A stretch of 64,000 nt of DNA from Duganella sp. BJB480 (GTDB lineage Bacteria; Pseudomonadota; Gammaproteobacteria; Burkholderiales; Burkholderiaceae_D). A program made the translations under genes and the position numbers. Every line of letters begins with the position of its first letter. The first letter of the stretch is position 1. The stretch covers positions 62,001 through 126,000 of the forward strand of contig QVIN01000001.1 in the NCBI GenBank assembly GCA_003416985.1, given 5' to 3'. Below, in pieces: positions 1-7,955 of this stretch. A model generated the notes under the pieces. It worked only from the letters and a program-made list of their open reading frames with translations. It did no database searches and was not told where the DNA came from.

Positions 1-308
1 TAGGCGATGCGGTAGTGGAAGCCGTCCTTGGTGCCGGCCTGGCCGTCGTGCAGTTCGTCGGGATGCAGCACCAGCGCCTGTCCGGACAGGCTGTGGCGCA
101 TCGACGACCGATAGCGGAACGATTGAACGCCGGACATGGTCAGGCCGATGGCGTAGCTGTCGTGGCGATGGGCGCCGTACGCGGCGCCCTGGAAGAATGC
201 TTCGAACAGGTCCACGCCTTCGGCCTGCCGGCCGTGCCGCAGCCAGTCCGTGCGCTGACGAGGCGGCAGGCTCATGGCCGGCTGCCGGCGTGGTTCGATT
301 CCTGCCAT
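1..308 (-). CDS. AraC-family transcriptional regulator, N-terminal part (cut by window edge)
   Basis: Only the first ~102 residues are present; the gene runs off the left edge. The visible part reads as the cupin-like sensor domain of AraC-type regulators: a short basic start, then HRHDSYAIG, which resembles the H-x-H-D segment of the AraC_binding domain, then LVLHPDELHDGQAG, which is typical of the domain. The C-terminal double helix-turn-helix would lie outside the window. ATG at 308 is preceded by AGGAAG at good spacing; an internal in-frame ATG at 275 is the alternative. The effector and target are unknown. Family assignment is fairly sure; function is not. Confidence 0.75.
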   Translation of the reverse strand, partial: MAGIEPRRQPAMSLPPRQRTDWLRHGRQAEGVDLFEAFFQGAAYGAHRHDSYAIGLTMSGVQSFRYRSSMRHSLSGQALVLHPDELHDGQAGTKDGFHYRIA

Positions 309-331
309 ATGCCGCTTCCTTTCACGCGATG

Positions 332-946
332 CTATCCCGGATGCGCGCCAGCGGCGCGGGCTTGGTTGATCCCGGCTTGGCAGCTCGCGAGCGCGGTGGC
401 GAACTTGGCGCGCTCGGGCTGGGGTTCGTTGGGATAAATGTCCGAATGTATCTGATGATAAACCGTGTGGTCGATGACGAGGTAGCGCTGGTAGAGATCC
501 GTTTCCTCGCCGGAGTCGCCGGTCACGAAGCCGTACACGGTTTCGCTGCAGTACAGGCCGTCGCCGAGTGCCACCGTGACCGGCGAATTGCCGAATGCCA
601 GACTCATGGCGCAGAAGAGCAAGGCCAGCAGCCATGCGACGCCGGCCACGAGACCGATGACGGCGCCCAGGATCCTCGGGCGGCTGTCGATGGAATAGAG
701 CACCTGCACGCCGGCCGCGATCAGCGCGAGGGCTATGGCCATTACATTGGCGGCGTGCCCTGCAAACGAAAATCCCGAAGCCGCTGCCGCCGCGATCGCC
801 ACGACCAGTCCGCTCAGGCACAGGTGGCGTCGCGCCGTCACGGCGTTGGCGGCGTCGAGCTTGGCCGCGCGCAGCCGCACCAAGGGTAATAGCAGGGCGG
901 CCAATATGCCCACCGCGAACAGGGCAAGCAGTGCTTTAAAGAGCAT
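332..946 (-). CDS. Hypothetical four-helix membrane protein
   Basis: About 204 residues. Four hydrophobic segments lie at roughly residues 3-22, 42-62, 68-87 and 93-115, followed by a soluble C-terminal tail of ~90 residues with a few cysteines. I do not recognise the family. ATG at 946 is preferred over a TTG three codons upstream; neither has a clear ribosome-binding site. It lies 23 nt downstream of the AraC gene start, on the same strand and upstream of it in transcription, and is divergent from modA. The regular membrane pattern and lack of a better frame on the other strand support a real gene. A role in transport or envelope function would be a guess. Confidence 0.6.
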   Translation of the reverse strand: MLFKALLALFAVGILAALLLPLVRLRAAKLDAANAVTARRHLCLSGLVVAIAAAAASGFSFAGHAANVMAIALALIAAGVQVLYSIDSRPRILGAVIGLVAGVAWLLALLFCAMSLAFGNSPVTVALGDGLYCSETVYGFVTGDSGEETDLYQRYLVIDHTVYHQIHSDIYPNEPQPERAKFATALASCQAGINQARAAGAHPG

Positions 947-1025
947 GTGATGCAATCATGGTTTTTAAATAATGTTTCAGGATAACACCCCTAGTTCCTT
1001 GTGCGTAGTGCCGGAACCAAACTAT

Positions 1026-1049
1026 CGCTATATAATCGGGTTTATTGCG
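1026..1049 (+). promoter_or_regulatory. Candidate ModE operator upstream of modA
   Basis: A 24-nt imperfect inverted repeat: CGCTATAT, 8-nt spacer, TTATTGCG. It has the layout of the E. coli ModE site (CGTTATAT-N8-ACATAACG), as I remember it. It lies 24 nt before the modA ATG, and a modE gene ends the same operon. Molybdate-bound ModE would repress here. Seen: the repeat and its position. Inferred: that it is bound. Confidence 0.6.
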
Positions 1050-1073
1050 ATTCATTACTTAAAGGAAAAATCG

Positions 1074-1817
1074 ATGCGTGCGTTGAAACTTGGGGTGGTG
1101 TTGATGTTGGCGGCGACGGGCGCTTCGGCGGCGGAGATCACGGTGTCGGCCGCGGCCAGCCTGACCAATGCGTTCAAGGAAATCGGCGCCGCCTACGAGA
1201 AAGAGCACACGGGCGACAAGGTGCAGTTCAATTTTGCCGCCTCCGATCCGCTGGTGCAGCAGATCGCCAAGGGCGCGCCGGTGGACGTGTTCGCCTCGGC
1301 CGACCAGGATGCGATGGACAAGGCCGACACGCTGAAATTGCTGGCCCCGGCCAGCCGCAGGAACTTCGCCAGCAACAGCCTGGTGCTGATCACGCCGCTG
1401 GCCGCCACGCTGCCGATCAAGGGCATCGCCGACTTGCAGCAGGCCGGCGTCGCGCGCGTGACGATGGGCAATCCGGCCAGCGTGCCGGTGGGCCGCTACA
1501 CCAAACACGCGCTGGAGCAGGCCAAACTGTGGGCCGCCGTCGAACCCAAGGCCATCTACGGCGCCTCGGTGCGCCAGAGCCTGGACTACGTGGCGCGCGG
1601 CGAGGTCGATGCCGGCTTTGTCTACGCCACCGATGCCGCCGTGATGAAGGACAAGGTCAAGGTGGTCGCCACCGTGCCGACCGAAACCCCGGTCAGCTAT
1701 CCGATCGCGGTGATCGCGGCCGGTCCGCAAGCGGCGGCCGGCCGCAGGTTTGCAGACTATGTGCTGTCGTCGTCGGGCCAGGCGATCCTGGCCAAGTACG
1801 GTTTCGGCCGTCCGTAA
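1074..1817 (+). CDS. modA: Molybdate ABC transporter substrate-binding protein ModA
   Basis: A 247-residue periplasmic protein that captures molybdate (and probably tungstate) for the ModBC importer. Residues 1-19 form a Sec signal peptide ending ASA. The mature protein starts EITVSAAASLTNAF, the typical ModA opening whose serines ligate the oxyanion; FASADQDAMD and YASVRQSL-like segments (here YGASVRQSLDYV) further match the family. The start at 1074 follows AAAGGAAAAATCG and gives a normal signal peptide; the longer frame upstream would place leader sequence before it. It heads modA-modB-modC-modE; the next gene starts 2 nt after its stop. A ModE-type operator overlaps the leader. Confidence 0.95.
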   Translation: MRALKLGVVLMLAATGASAAEITVSAAASLTNAFKEIGAAYEKEHTGDKVQFNFAASDPLVQQIAKGAPVDVFASADQDAMDKADTLKLLAPASRRNFASNSLVLITPLAATLPIKGIADLQQAGVARVTMGNPASVPVGRYTKHALEQAKLWAAVEPKAIYGASVRQSLDYVARGEVDAGFVYATDAAVMKDKVKVVATVPTETPVSYPIAVIAAGPQAAAGRRFADYVLSSSGQAILAKYGFGRP

Positions 1818-1818
1818 C

Positions 1819-2508
1819 GTGATAAACAGTTTGCTCACCGAACCGGCATGGATCGCGCTGCGCCTGTCGCTGAAGGTGGCGTGCTGGGCGACGTTGCTGG
1901 ACCTGCTGTTCGGCGTGGCGCTGGGCTATCTGCTGGCGCGCAAGCGCTTTCCGGGACGCGAGCTGCTGGACGCGCTGCTGACGCTGCCCATGGTGATGCC
2001 GCCGACCGTGCTGGGCTACTATCTGCTGGTGCTGATCGGTCGCCATGGCGTGATCGGCGCGTGGCTGCAGCGCACGTTCGGCATCAACCTGATCTTCACC
2101 TGGCAGGCGGCGGTGATCGCGGCGGCCGTGGTGGCGTTTCCGCTGGTGCTCAAGGGCGCGCGGGCGGCGTTCGAGACGGTGGACACGCAACTGGAGCAGG
2201 CCGCCCGGGTGCAGGGGATATCGCCGTTCGGCGTGTTCCTGCGCGTGACGCTGCCGCTGGCCTGGCGCGGCGTGCTGGGCGGCGCCTTGCTGGCCTTCGC
2301 GCGTTCGATGGGCGAGTTCGGCGCGACGCTGATGGTAGCCGGCAGCATCCCCGGCAAGACGCAGACGCTGTCGATCGCCGTATACGAAGCCGTGCAGGCC
2401 GGGCAGGACGACAGCGCCAACCTGCTGGTGATCATTACCTCCGTGGTCTGCATCGCGGTGCTGATCGCGGCGAACAAACTGACGCCCAACCGCAACCCGC
2501 AGGCCTGA
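1819..2508 (+). CDS. modB: Molybdate ABC transporter permease ModB
   Basis: A 229-residue inner-membrane permease forming the molybdate channel as a dimer with ModC. About five hydrophobic helices are visible. The cytoplasmic coupling loop of binding-protein-dependent permeases (EAA motif) is at about residues 125-148: EQAARVQGISPFGVFLRV. GTG at 1819 is chosen because it lies just after the modA stop and gives the normal family length; an upstream ATG would put 23 residues of modA out-of-frame sequence on the protein. Two nucleotides separate its stop from modC, so the genes are probably translationally coupled. Confidence 0.93.
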   Translation: MINSLLTEPAWIALRLSLKVACWATLLDLLFGVALGYLLARKRFPGRELLDALLTLPMVMPPTVLGYYLLVLIGRHGVIGAWLQRTFGINLIFTWQAAVIAAAVVAFPLVLKGARAAFETVDTQLEQAARVQGISPFGVFLRVTLPLAWRGVLGGALLAFARSMGEFGATLMVAGSIPGKTQTLSIAVYEAVQAGQDDSANLLVIITSVVCIAVLIAANKLTPNRNPQA

Positions 2509-2510
2509 GC

Positions 2511-3212
2511 ATGCAAATCAATATCGACATCGGCAAGACCCTGCGCTCCGGCTCCCGGACGTTCGAGCTGCGCGCGCAGTTGACGTCGACCAGCCAGCGC
2601 ATCGTGATCTACGGCCCCTCGGGCGCGGGCAAGAGCCTGCTGCTGAAGGCGGTGGCCGGCCTGAGCACGCCCGACTGCGGCCACATCGAGGTGGCGGGCC
2701 GCCGGCTGTTCGACAGCGGCGGCGGCATCGACGTGCCGGCGCAGCGGCGCCAGTTGGCCTACTTGTTCCAGGACTACGCGCTGTTCCCGCACCTGAACGT
2801 GCGGCAGAACATCGCCTTCGGCTTGCAGCGCGGCTGGCGCAATCCGCTGGCGCGGGTGGACGGGGAAGCGGTGCGCTACTGGCTGCAGGCGTTCGAGCTG
2901 GAACATGTGGCGCACCAGTTGCCGCACCAGCTGTCCGGCGGCCAGAGGCAGCGGGTGGCGCTGGCGCGCGCGCTGGCGCCGGAACCGCAGGCGCTGCTGT
3001 TGGACGAGCCGTTCGCCGCGCTCGACCCCGGCCTGCGCCAGCGCATGCGCGCCGAGCTGGACGCGCTGCAGCGCCGGCTCGGCATTCCGATGATATTGAT
3101 CACGCACGATCCCGAGGACGTGCGCGCCTTCGGCGACCATGTGCTGCGGATGGAAAATGGTAGCATGGCCGAAATCAAGGACCTGGATCTCGTGGAGCGC
3201 AATGAAGCCTGA
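2511..3212 (+). CDS. modC: Molybdate ABC transporter ATPase ModC, short form without TOBE/MOP domain
   Basis: A 233-residue ATPase that powers molybdate import. Walker A GPSGAGKS is at 35-42, the Q-loop at about 86-94 (FQDYALFPH), the signature LSGGQRQR at 141-148, Walker B LLLDEP at 162-167 and the switch histidine at 199. All nucleotide-binding motifs are intact. The typical ModC is about 350 residues with a C-terminal TOBE/MOP domain that binds molybdate; here the protein ends just after the ATPase domain. Its last 11 nt overlap modE, whose product carries two MOP units. Function is secure; loss of the regulatory domain is seen directly. Confidence 0.93.
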   Translation: MQINIDIGKTLRSGSRTFELRAQLTSTSQRIVIYGPSGAGKSLLLKAVAGLSTPDCGHIEVAGRRLFDSGGGIDVPAQRRQLAYLFQDYALFPHLNVRQNIAFGLQRGWRNPLARVDGEAVRYWLQAFELEHVAHQLPHQLSGGQRQRVALARALAPEPQALLLDEPFAALDPGLRQRMRAELDALQRRLGIPMILITHDPEDVRAFGDHVLRMENGSMAEIKDLDLVERNEA

Positions 3213-4014
3213 AGAACAAGCAATGGCCTTGCAAGGCAATGTATGGCTGACCGTCGGCGGTCAGAAGCTGGGCGGGCAGGACCGGATGGCGCTGCTGGCG
3301 GCCATCGCCGAACACGGTTCGATCACGGCCGCCGCCAAGGCGGTCGGCATGAGCTACAAGGGCGCGTGGGACGCCATCGAGGCGATGAACAACCTGGCCG
3401 GCGAGCCGCTGCTGGAGCGCCTGGCAGGCGGCAAGGGCGGGGGCGGCACACAGCTGACTTCGCGTGGCGCGCAGCTTGTGGAAAATTTCCGTAAAATCGA
3501 CGAAGAGCACCGCCAGTTCGTGGCGCACTTGAGCAGCCAGTCGCACGCGCTGGCCGATGATTTTCTGTTGATACAAAGGATGAAGATGAAGACCAGCGCG
3601 CGCAACCAGTTCAGCGGCAAGGTGGTGACGCTCAAGGAGGGCGCGGTGAACGACGAGGTGACGCTGGAAATCGTCGGCGGCCAGCACATCGTCGCCACCA
3701 TCACGCGCGACAGCAGCGACAGCCTGAGCCTGGTGGAAGGCGCGGAGGCCTTCGCGCTGATCAAGGCGTCGTCGGTGATCGTGGTGACGCAGATGGCTGG
3801 CGCCCGCTTCTCGGCGCGCAACCGCCTGACCGGCACGATCACGCGGGTGCAGGTGGGCGCGGTCAACACCGAGGTCAGTATCGAACTGCCGGGCGGCGGC
3901 GCCATCGCCGCCATCGTCACGCGCGACAGCGGCGACACGCTGGAACTGCATGTGGGCATGGAGGCGACCGCGATCTTCAAGGCCTCCAGCGTGATCATCG
4001 GCACGCCGGCCTGA
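3202..4014 (+). CDS. modE: Molybdate-dependent transcriptional regulator ModE
   Basis: A 270-residue regulator that senses molybdate and controls mod operons. Residues ~12-105 form the LysR-like winged helix: the segment from ITAAAKAVGMSYKGAW is the recognition region typical of ModE. After a linker, two tandem MOP domains (about 131-197 and 203-269) each begin with SARN and contain a VNDEV or VNTEV segment, the usual oxyanion-binding repeat. ATG at 3202 overlaps the end of modC and has GGAG upstream; ATG at 3223 is a possible alternative. The operator-like repeat before modA suggests autorepression of the operon. Confidence 0.93.
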   Translation: MKPEEQAMALQGNVWLTVGGQKLGGQDRMALLAAIAEHGSITAAAKAVGMSYKGAWDAIEAMNNLAGEPLLERLAGGKGGGGTQLTSRGAQLVENFRKIDEEHRQFVAHLSSQSHALADDFLLIQRMKMKTSARNQFSGKVVTLKEGAVNDEVTLEIVGGQHIVATITRDSSDSLSLVEGAEAFALIKASSVIVVTQMAGARFSARNRLTGTITRVQVGAVNTEVSIELPGGGAIAAIVTRDSGDTLELHVGMEATAIFKASSVIIGTPA

Positions 4015-4812
4015 TCAGGTGTCGAACTGGGCGAAGCGCGCCGGCGTGACGCCCAGGATGCGGCGGAACAGGGCGATGAAGCTGCTGACGCTGTCGTAGC
4101 CCAGGCTCAGCGCCACGGTCGTCACCGAGGCGCCGCCGTTGAGCAGCTCCATGCCTTTTTGCAGGCGCGCGACCTGGCGCCATTCGACCAGCGACATGCC
4201 GGTCTGTTCGCGGAAGTGGCGGGTCAGGGTGCGGCGCGACCAGCCCAGCCTGGCGGCCCATTCGTCGAGGTCGGTTTCATCGGCGGGATGGTCGGCGATG
4301 GCCGCCGCCATCGCCTGCAGGCGCGGATGGCGCGGCATGGTCAGGTGCAGCGGTTCCTCGTCGGCGGTGCGGATTTCGTCCAGGAACACTGTCGCCAGCC
4401 GGCGGCCGGCGGCGTCGGCCGGCATGCCGTGGGGCCAGCACGCCATGCGCTCCAGCAGCGACACCGCCAGCGGCGACATCCGCATCACCCGCGACTGCGC
4501 CGGGAGGTCGGCGCACCAGGACGGCGCCAGGTGGATGGTGTAGCCGGCCAGGCCGGGCCTGAAGGTGTTGCCGTGGGCGGTGGCGCCATGCGGCATGTCG
4601 GGCGGGATCCAGCCCAGCCGGCCGCGCGGCAGCACCTGGCGCACGTCGCCGGCCTCGACCACGATCACGCCCTGCAGCGGGATGTACAGCTGCCCCTCCG
4701 GGTGATGGTGGATGTGCGTGGTGCGGCTGGTGTGGTGGTCGGCGTGCTGCGCGGAGACGATGACCGGCATCTCGTCCGTCAGTCGCCGCTCGCCGTAGTA
4801 GTTGCTGCCCAT
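4015..4812 (-). CDS. AraC-family transcriptional regulator
   Basis: A 265-residue regulator with an N-terminal cupin sensor (residues ~20-100, histidine-rich THIHHHPEGQLYIPLQG) and a C-terminal AraC double helix-turn-helix (about 165-260). The second HTH has the typical VTTVALSLGYDSVSSFIALFRRILGVTPARF signature pattern in two parts (positions ~231-260). Proteins with this layout often control neighbouring efflux or metabolic genes, but the target here is unknown. The gene converges on modE, whose stop lies immediately beside its own, and is divergent from the IMPase-like gene across a 100-nt region that may hold both promoters. Confidence 0.88.
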   Translation of the reverse strand: MGSNYYGERRLTDEMPVIVSAQHADHHTSRTTHIHHHPEGQLYIPLQGVIVVEAGDVRQVLPRGRLGWIPPDMPHGATAHGNTFRPGLAGYTIHLAPSWCADLPAQSRVMRMSPLAVSLLERMACWPHGMPADAAGRRLATVFLDEIRTADEEPLHLTMPRHPRLQAMAAAIADHPADETDLDEWAARLGWSRRTLTRHFREQTGMSLVEWRQVARLQKGMELLNGGASVTTVALSLGYDSVSSFIALFRRILGVTPARFAQFDT

Positions 4813-4912
4813 ATGATTTTGGCCCGATCGCGATATTACTTGTCTGTCGCCAGTTAGTGTTTGTTGCTGATTACTGGCAATCTACGACTTTGGTTTATAA
4901 CAAGGAATCGGC

Positions 4913-5737
4913 ATGACTGCAATCGATACGGAAGAAGTCCTGGCGCTGATGCGCGAGGCCGGCGCCGATCTGTGCGAGACCTTTTGGCGCGGCGAACCGG
5001 TGGTGGAGGTGGACGACATGATGACGGTCTTCCAGCGCATCGACGGCGCCGCCAACGCCGGCATGAAGCGGGCGCTGGCGCGCTTGTATCCCGGCATCGC
5101 CTGGATGGAGGGCGAGCTCGACACCACCGAGCCGGAGGACGACGAGACCGCCGCGCTGGCCGCGCGCGGCGAATACTGGATCTGCGACGCCATCGACGGC
5201 GCCGTGCAATTCCTGCGCGCGATCCCGAACTGGGCCATGTCGCTGACCTTGATGCGCGAGGGCGTGCCGGTGTTCACCGCGATCTTCGACGCGGTGCATG
5301 ACGAGATGTTCCATGCGCTATGGGGCCACGGCGCCTACCGCAATGGCGAACGAATCCGCGTCAACGGCCGCGCCAACCACTACCAGGGCATCGTCGCCAC
5401 CAGCCAGCCGCCGTTCGCCGGGCGCGATCGGCATGCGGTGCGCCGCTCCGGCGCCGCGCTGAGCGCCATGCTGCCGGACGTGGCGGCGGTGCGCAACCTG
5501 AGCGCGACCTCGCTGCAGCTGGCCTATGTGGCGTGCGGCCGCGTCGACGGCTTCTGGGAGTTCGGCGACGACAGCGTCAATTGCATCGGTGGCGCGCTGC
5601 TGGTGCGCGAGGCCGGCGGACAGGCGACGCAAATCGACGGCCGGCCTTATCTGCTGGGTTCGCCGAGCATCGCCGCCGGGTCGCCGGGCGCGCATGCCTC
5701 CATGCTGCTGCGCTTGCAGGAAGTGCTGGCGGCCTGA
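4913..5737 (+). CDS. Inositol-monophosphatase-like protein with altered catalytic residues
   Basis: A 274-residue protein of the inositol monophosphatase fold (FIG/IMPase superfamily). The metal-binding block appears as DAIDGAVQFL at 92-101 where active enzymes have D-P-I/L-D-G-T, so the threonine that positions the water is alanine. The C-terminal block reads WEFGDDSVNCIGG (215-227): the conserved metal-ligand aspartate of the usual W-D pair is replaced by Asn223. The acidic GE pair near 67-69 is retained. The start has a strong AAGGAATC site. It may be a weak or altered phosphatase or a non-enzymatic relative. Fold assignment is good; substrate unknown. Confidence 0.8.
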   Translation: MTAIDTEEVLALMREAGADLCETFWRGEPVVEVDDMMTVFQRIDGAANAGMKRALARLYPGIAWMEGELDTTEPEDDETAALAARGEYWICDAIDGAVQFLRAIPNWAMSLTLMREGVPVFTAIFDAVHDEMFHALWGHGAYRNGERIRVNGRANHYQGIVATSQPPFAGRDRHAVRRSGAALSAMLPDVAAVRNLSATSLQLAYVACGRVDGFWEFGDDSVNCIGGALLVREAGGQATQIDGRPYLLGSPSIAAGSPGAHASMLLRLQEVLAA

Positions 5738-5767
5738 GCGAAAGAAGCGGCGCCAGCGTGCTGCCGC

Positions 5768-6127
5768 CTAGCGTTCGGCGGTCTTGCCGCCTTGCTGGTT
5801 GCCTCCCTTGGCCGATTGTTCCGAGCCGGCGCTGTGCGACGCCACGGCGTTTTTCGCGGCGTTGGCGCGGGCCGCGGACTGCCGGCTTTCCCCGCCCTTG
5901 CGGCCGATCTGCGCCATGTGTTCGCGGTCGCGGCTGACCGCCTCGCCGCCTTTCTGGCCGGCCCGGCGCGCTTCCTCCGAATCGAATTCATGGGCCGTGC
6001 CCTTTTGATGGGCCGCCTGGCCGCCCTTGCTGGCGATGGCGCGCTGGGTTGCTTCGTCCATTGCCGCAAAGCCGCGCTTGGCCGTGCCTTTCGGCTTGCC
6101 TTGATCATTGCTTGAATTACTGGCCAT
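5768..6127 (-). CDS. KGG-repeat stress-associated protein (YciG-like)
   Basis: A 119-residue hydrophilic, probably largely disordered protein. Three KGG-type repeats are visible: RAIASKGGQAAH, RRAGQKGGEAVS and AQIGRKGGESRQ, the pattern of the KGG/stress-induced family (E. coli YciG, YmdF), followed by an Ala/Ser/Gly/Gln-rich tail. Family members are linked to general stress, stationary phase and motility; the molecular role is not established. ATG at 6127 is chosen because AGGAGGT lies 4 nt upstream; the open frame extends further but without a site. It lies 132 nt downstream of a phasin gene on the same strand. Confidence 0.88.
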   Translation of the reverse strand: MASNSSNDQGKPKGTAKRGFAAMDEATQRAIASKGGQAAHQKGTAHEFDSEEARRAGQKGGEAVSRDREHMAQIGRKGGESRQSAARANAAKNAVASHSAGSEQSAKGGNQQGGKTAER

Positions 6128-6259
6128 AAGACCTCCTCGTGAGTGTGATGAAATTCCGTCTGGGTGCTTCGAGCGGCGGGCCGGAAGCCCGCTGCTCTGC
6201 ATGGTTAGAGGTGCTACGTTGACGGAAGTTCCACTCGGGCCGAGGCGCGTTTGGCGTGT

Positions 6260-6703
6260 TTAGTGACGCAGCTCGCTGGCCATCTGGTATTTGGACATCT
6301 GCTCGGCGGCGCGCGCCGTCTGTTCCGAGGCCTGGTGCATGATTTCCTCGGCCACGTCGTTGGCGGCGCGGCGCACCGCCGGCATGTGGGTGGCGGCCGT
6401 TTGCGCCAGGCTGGAGTTGGCGCGGCTGAGGATGTCGACCAGGTGCTTCTGGTAGTTCTGCAGTGCGGCGCCGCCCGGCGTGAGCTGGGCGCTGACGGCC
6501 GCGCCCAGTTGCGTGGCGTCCTTGCTGGCCATCAGCCGCTGGACGTTGCCGCCCATTTCGGCGATCAGGTCGCGGCCCAGTTGCATGTTCAATTCGCTCA
6601 GGCTTTGCAAGGCTTCCAGCGTGCGCTGGTTCAGGTCGGTGTACAGGGTGATCAGGATCTCGATCTGCGATTTGATCGCGGGGGTGATAAATTGGGGGAA
6701 CAT
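6260..6703 (-). CDS. Phasin-family protein
   Basis: A 147-residue amphipathic, mostly helical protein of the phasin family, which coats polyhydroxyalkanoate granules. Features are the family-like opening MFPQFITPAIKSQIE, then LNQRTLEALQSLSELN and the Q-LGRDLIAEMG segment, with no catalytic motif. AGGAAGACC precedes ATG 6703. A 3-hydroxybutyrate dehydrogenase at about 26 kb supports active PHB metabolism in this organism, but the two genes are far apart. The KGG protein lies downstream. Several phasin paralogues are normal in this group, so I give no phaP number. Confidence 0.85.
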   Translation of the reverse strand: MFPQFITPAIKSQIEILITLYTDLNQRTLEALQSLSELNMQLGRDLIAEMGGNVQRLMASKDATQLGAAVSAQLTPGGAALQNYQKHLVDILSRANSSLAQTAATHMPAVRRAANDVAEEIMHQASEQTARAAEQMSKYQMASELRH

Positions 6704-6723
6704 GGTCTTCCTCGTCGTGATCT

Positions 6724-6751
6724 AAAAAAACGCCGGGCTTGCGGCCCGGCG
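6724..6751 (-). terminator. Rho-independent terminator of the curA-like gene
   Basis: On the minus strand, a GC-rich stem (CGCCGGGC / GCCCGGCG with a short loop) at 6731-6751 is followed by seven T at 6730-6724. It lies about 50 nt after the stop of the minus-strand oxidoreductase gene and just before the phasin start. Confidence 0.85.
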
Positions 6752-6802
6752 GAATGTGCAGCCGAAGGATAGACGCTGCGGACGCGGAAAAGTTCCCCGA
6801 AT

Positions 6803-7831
6803 TTATTCGGCCGCCACCTGCAGCACCAGCTTGCCGAAGTTCTTCCCTTCGAACAGCATGTTGAGCGCCTGCGGGAAGTGCTCCAGTCCCTGCACGATGT
6901 CTTCCTTGCTTTTGACCTTGCCTTCCTTCATCCACCGGCCCAGCGCGGCGATGCCCAGGTGGTAGCGGTCGGCGTAGTCGAACACGACGATGCCTTCCAT
7001 GCGCGCGCGGTTCACCAGCAGCGCCAGGTAGTTGGCCGGGCCCTTGACCGGCGTGGTGTTGTTGTACTGCGAGATGGCGCCGCAGATGACGATGCGCGCC
7101 TTGAGGTTGATGCGGGTGAGCACGGTGTCGAGGATGTCGCCGCCGACGTTGTCGAAGTAGACGTCGACGCCGTTCGGGCAGTGTTCCTTGAGGCCGTCCT
7201 TGACCGAGCCGCCCTCGTAGTCGATGCAGGCGTCGAAGCCGAGCTGCTTGACCACGAAGTCGCACTTGTCCTTGCCGCCGGCGATGCCGACCACGCGGCA
7301 GCCCAGTTGCTTGGCCACCTGGCCGACCGTCTGGCCGACCGCGCCGGCCGCGCCGGACACCACCACCGTCTCGCCGGCCTTGGGCTGGCCCGATTCGATC
7401 AGGCCGAAGTAGGCGGTCATGCCCGGCATGCCCAGCGTGTTGAGGTAGGTGGGCAGCGGCGCCAGCTTGGGATCGACCTTGCGGAAGCCGTGGCGCTTGT
7501 CGCCGGCCGGGCCGACCCAGTAGCGCTGCACGCCGGTGCCGCCCTGGACGTAGTCGCCGACCGCGAAGTCGGGCGACTTCGACGCCACCACCACGCCCAC
7601 GCCGCCGGCCCGCATCACCTCGCCGATGGCGACCGGCGCGATGTAGGATTTGCCCTCGTTCATCCAGCCGCGCATGGCCGGGTCGAGCGACAGGTACAGC
7701 ACCTTGACCACGACCTCGCCGTCGGCCGGTTCGCGCACCGGCTCGCTGACCTGCTGCCAGTCGCTGTCCTTGACCATGCCGACCGGGCGGGCCGCCAGGC
7801 GGAATTGAAGATTTGTCTCGTTGATAGTCAT
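6803..7831 (-). CDS. curA: NADP(H)-dependent zinc-independent oxidoreductase, CurA-like
   Basis: A 342-residue medium-chain reductase without the zinc-binding residues, of the leukotriene B4 dehydrogenase / curcumin reductase group that reduces the double bond of alpha,beta-unsaturated ketones with NADPH. The N-terminal domain contains YLSLDPAMRGWM, typical of the subgroup; the nucleotide fold begins near residue 150 with VVVSGAAGAVG, the AxxGxxG-type motif of zinc-free members. GAGGAT lies before the ATG. It is divergent from purU across 124 nt and ends at a clear terminator, so it is probably transcribed alone. Subfamily is firm; physiological substrate is unknown. Confidence 0.85.
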   Translation of the reverse strand: MTINETNLQFRLAARPVGMVKDSDWQQVSEPVREPADGEVVVKVLYLSLDPAMRGWMNEGKSYIAPVAIGEVMRAGGVGVVVASKSPDFAVGDYVQGGTGVQRYWVGPAGDKRHGFRKVDPKLAPLPTYLNTLGMPGMTAYFGLIESGQPKAGETVVVSGAAGAVGQTVGQVAKQLGCRVVGIAGGKDKCDFVVKQLGFDACIDYEGGSVKDGLKEHCPNGVDVYFDNVGGDILDTVLTRINLKARIVICGAISQYNNTTPVKGPANYLALLVNRARMEGIVVFDYADRYHLGIAALGRWMKEGKVKSKEDIVQGLEHFPQALNMLFEGKNFGKLVLQVAAE

Positions 7832-7955
7832 TTTGTATCCTCAAAGAAGAGTGTGACGGCCAATATATCTTAAATTGAACGAGCGTGCTATTTTTACGGT
7901 GTGGGCCCAGCCGTGCGACAATACCGGCCTTGTTAGACCTATAACGATGGTGGAT

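Noticed and set aside
1018..1073. A molybdenum-cofactor riboswitch before modA
   Set aside because: The leader is too short and lacks the required helices; the repeat fits a ModE operator better.
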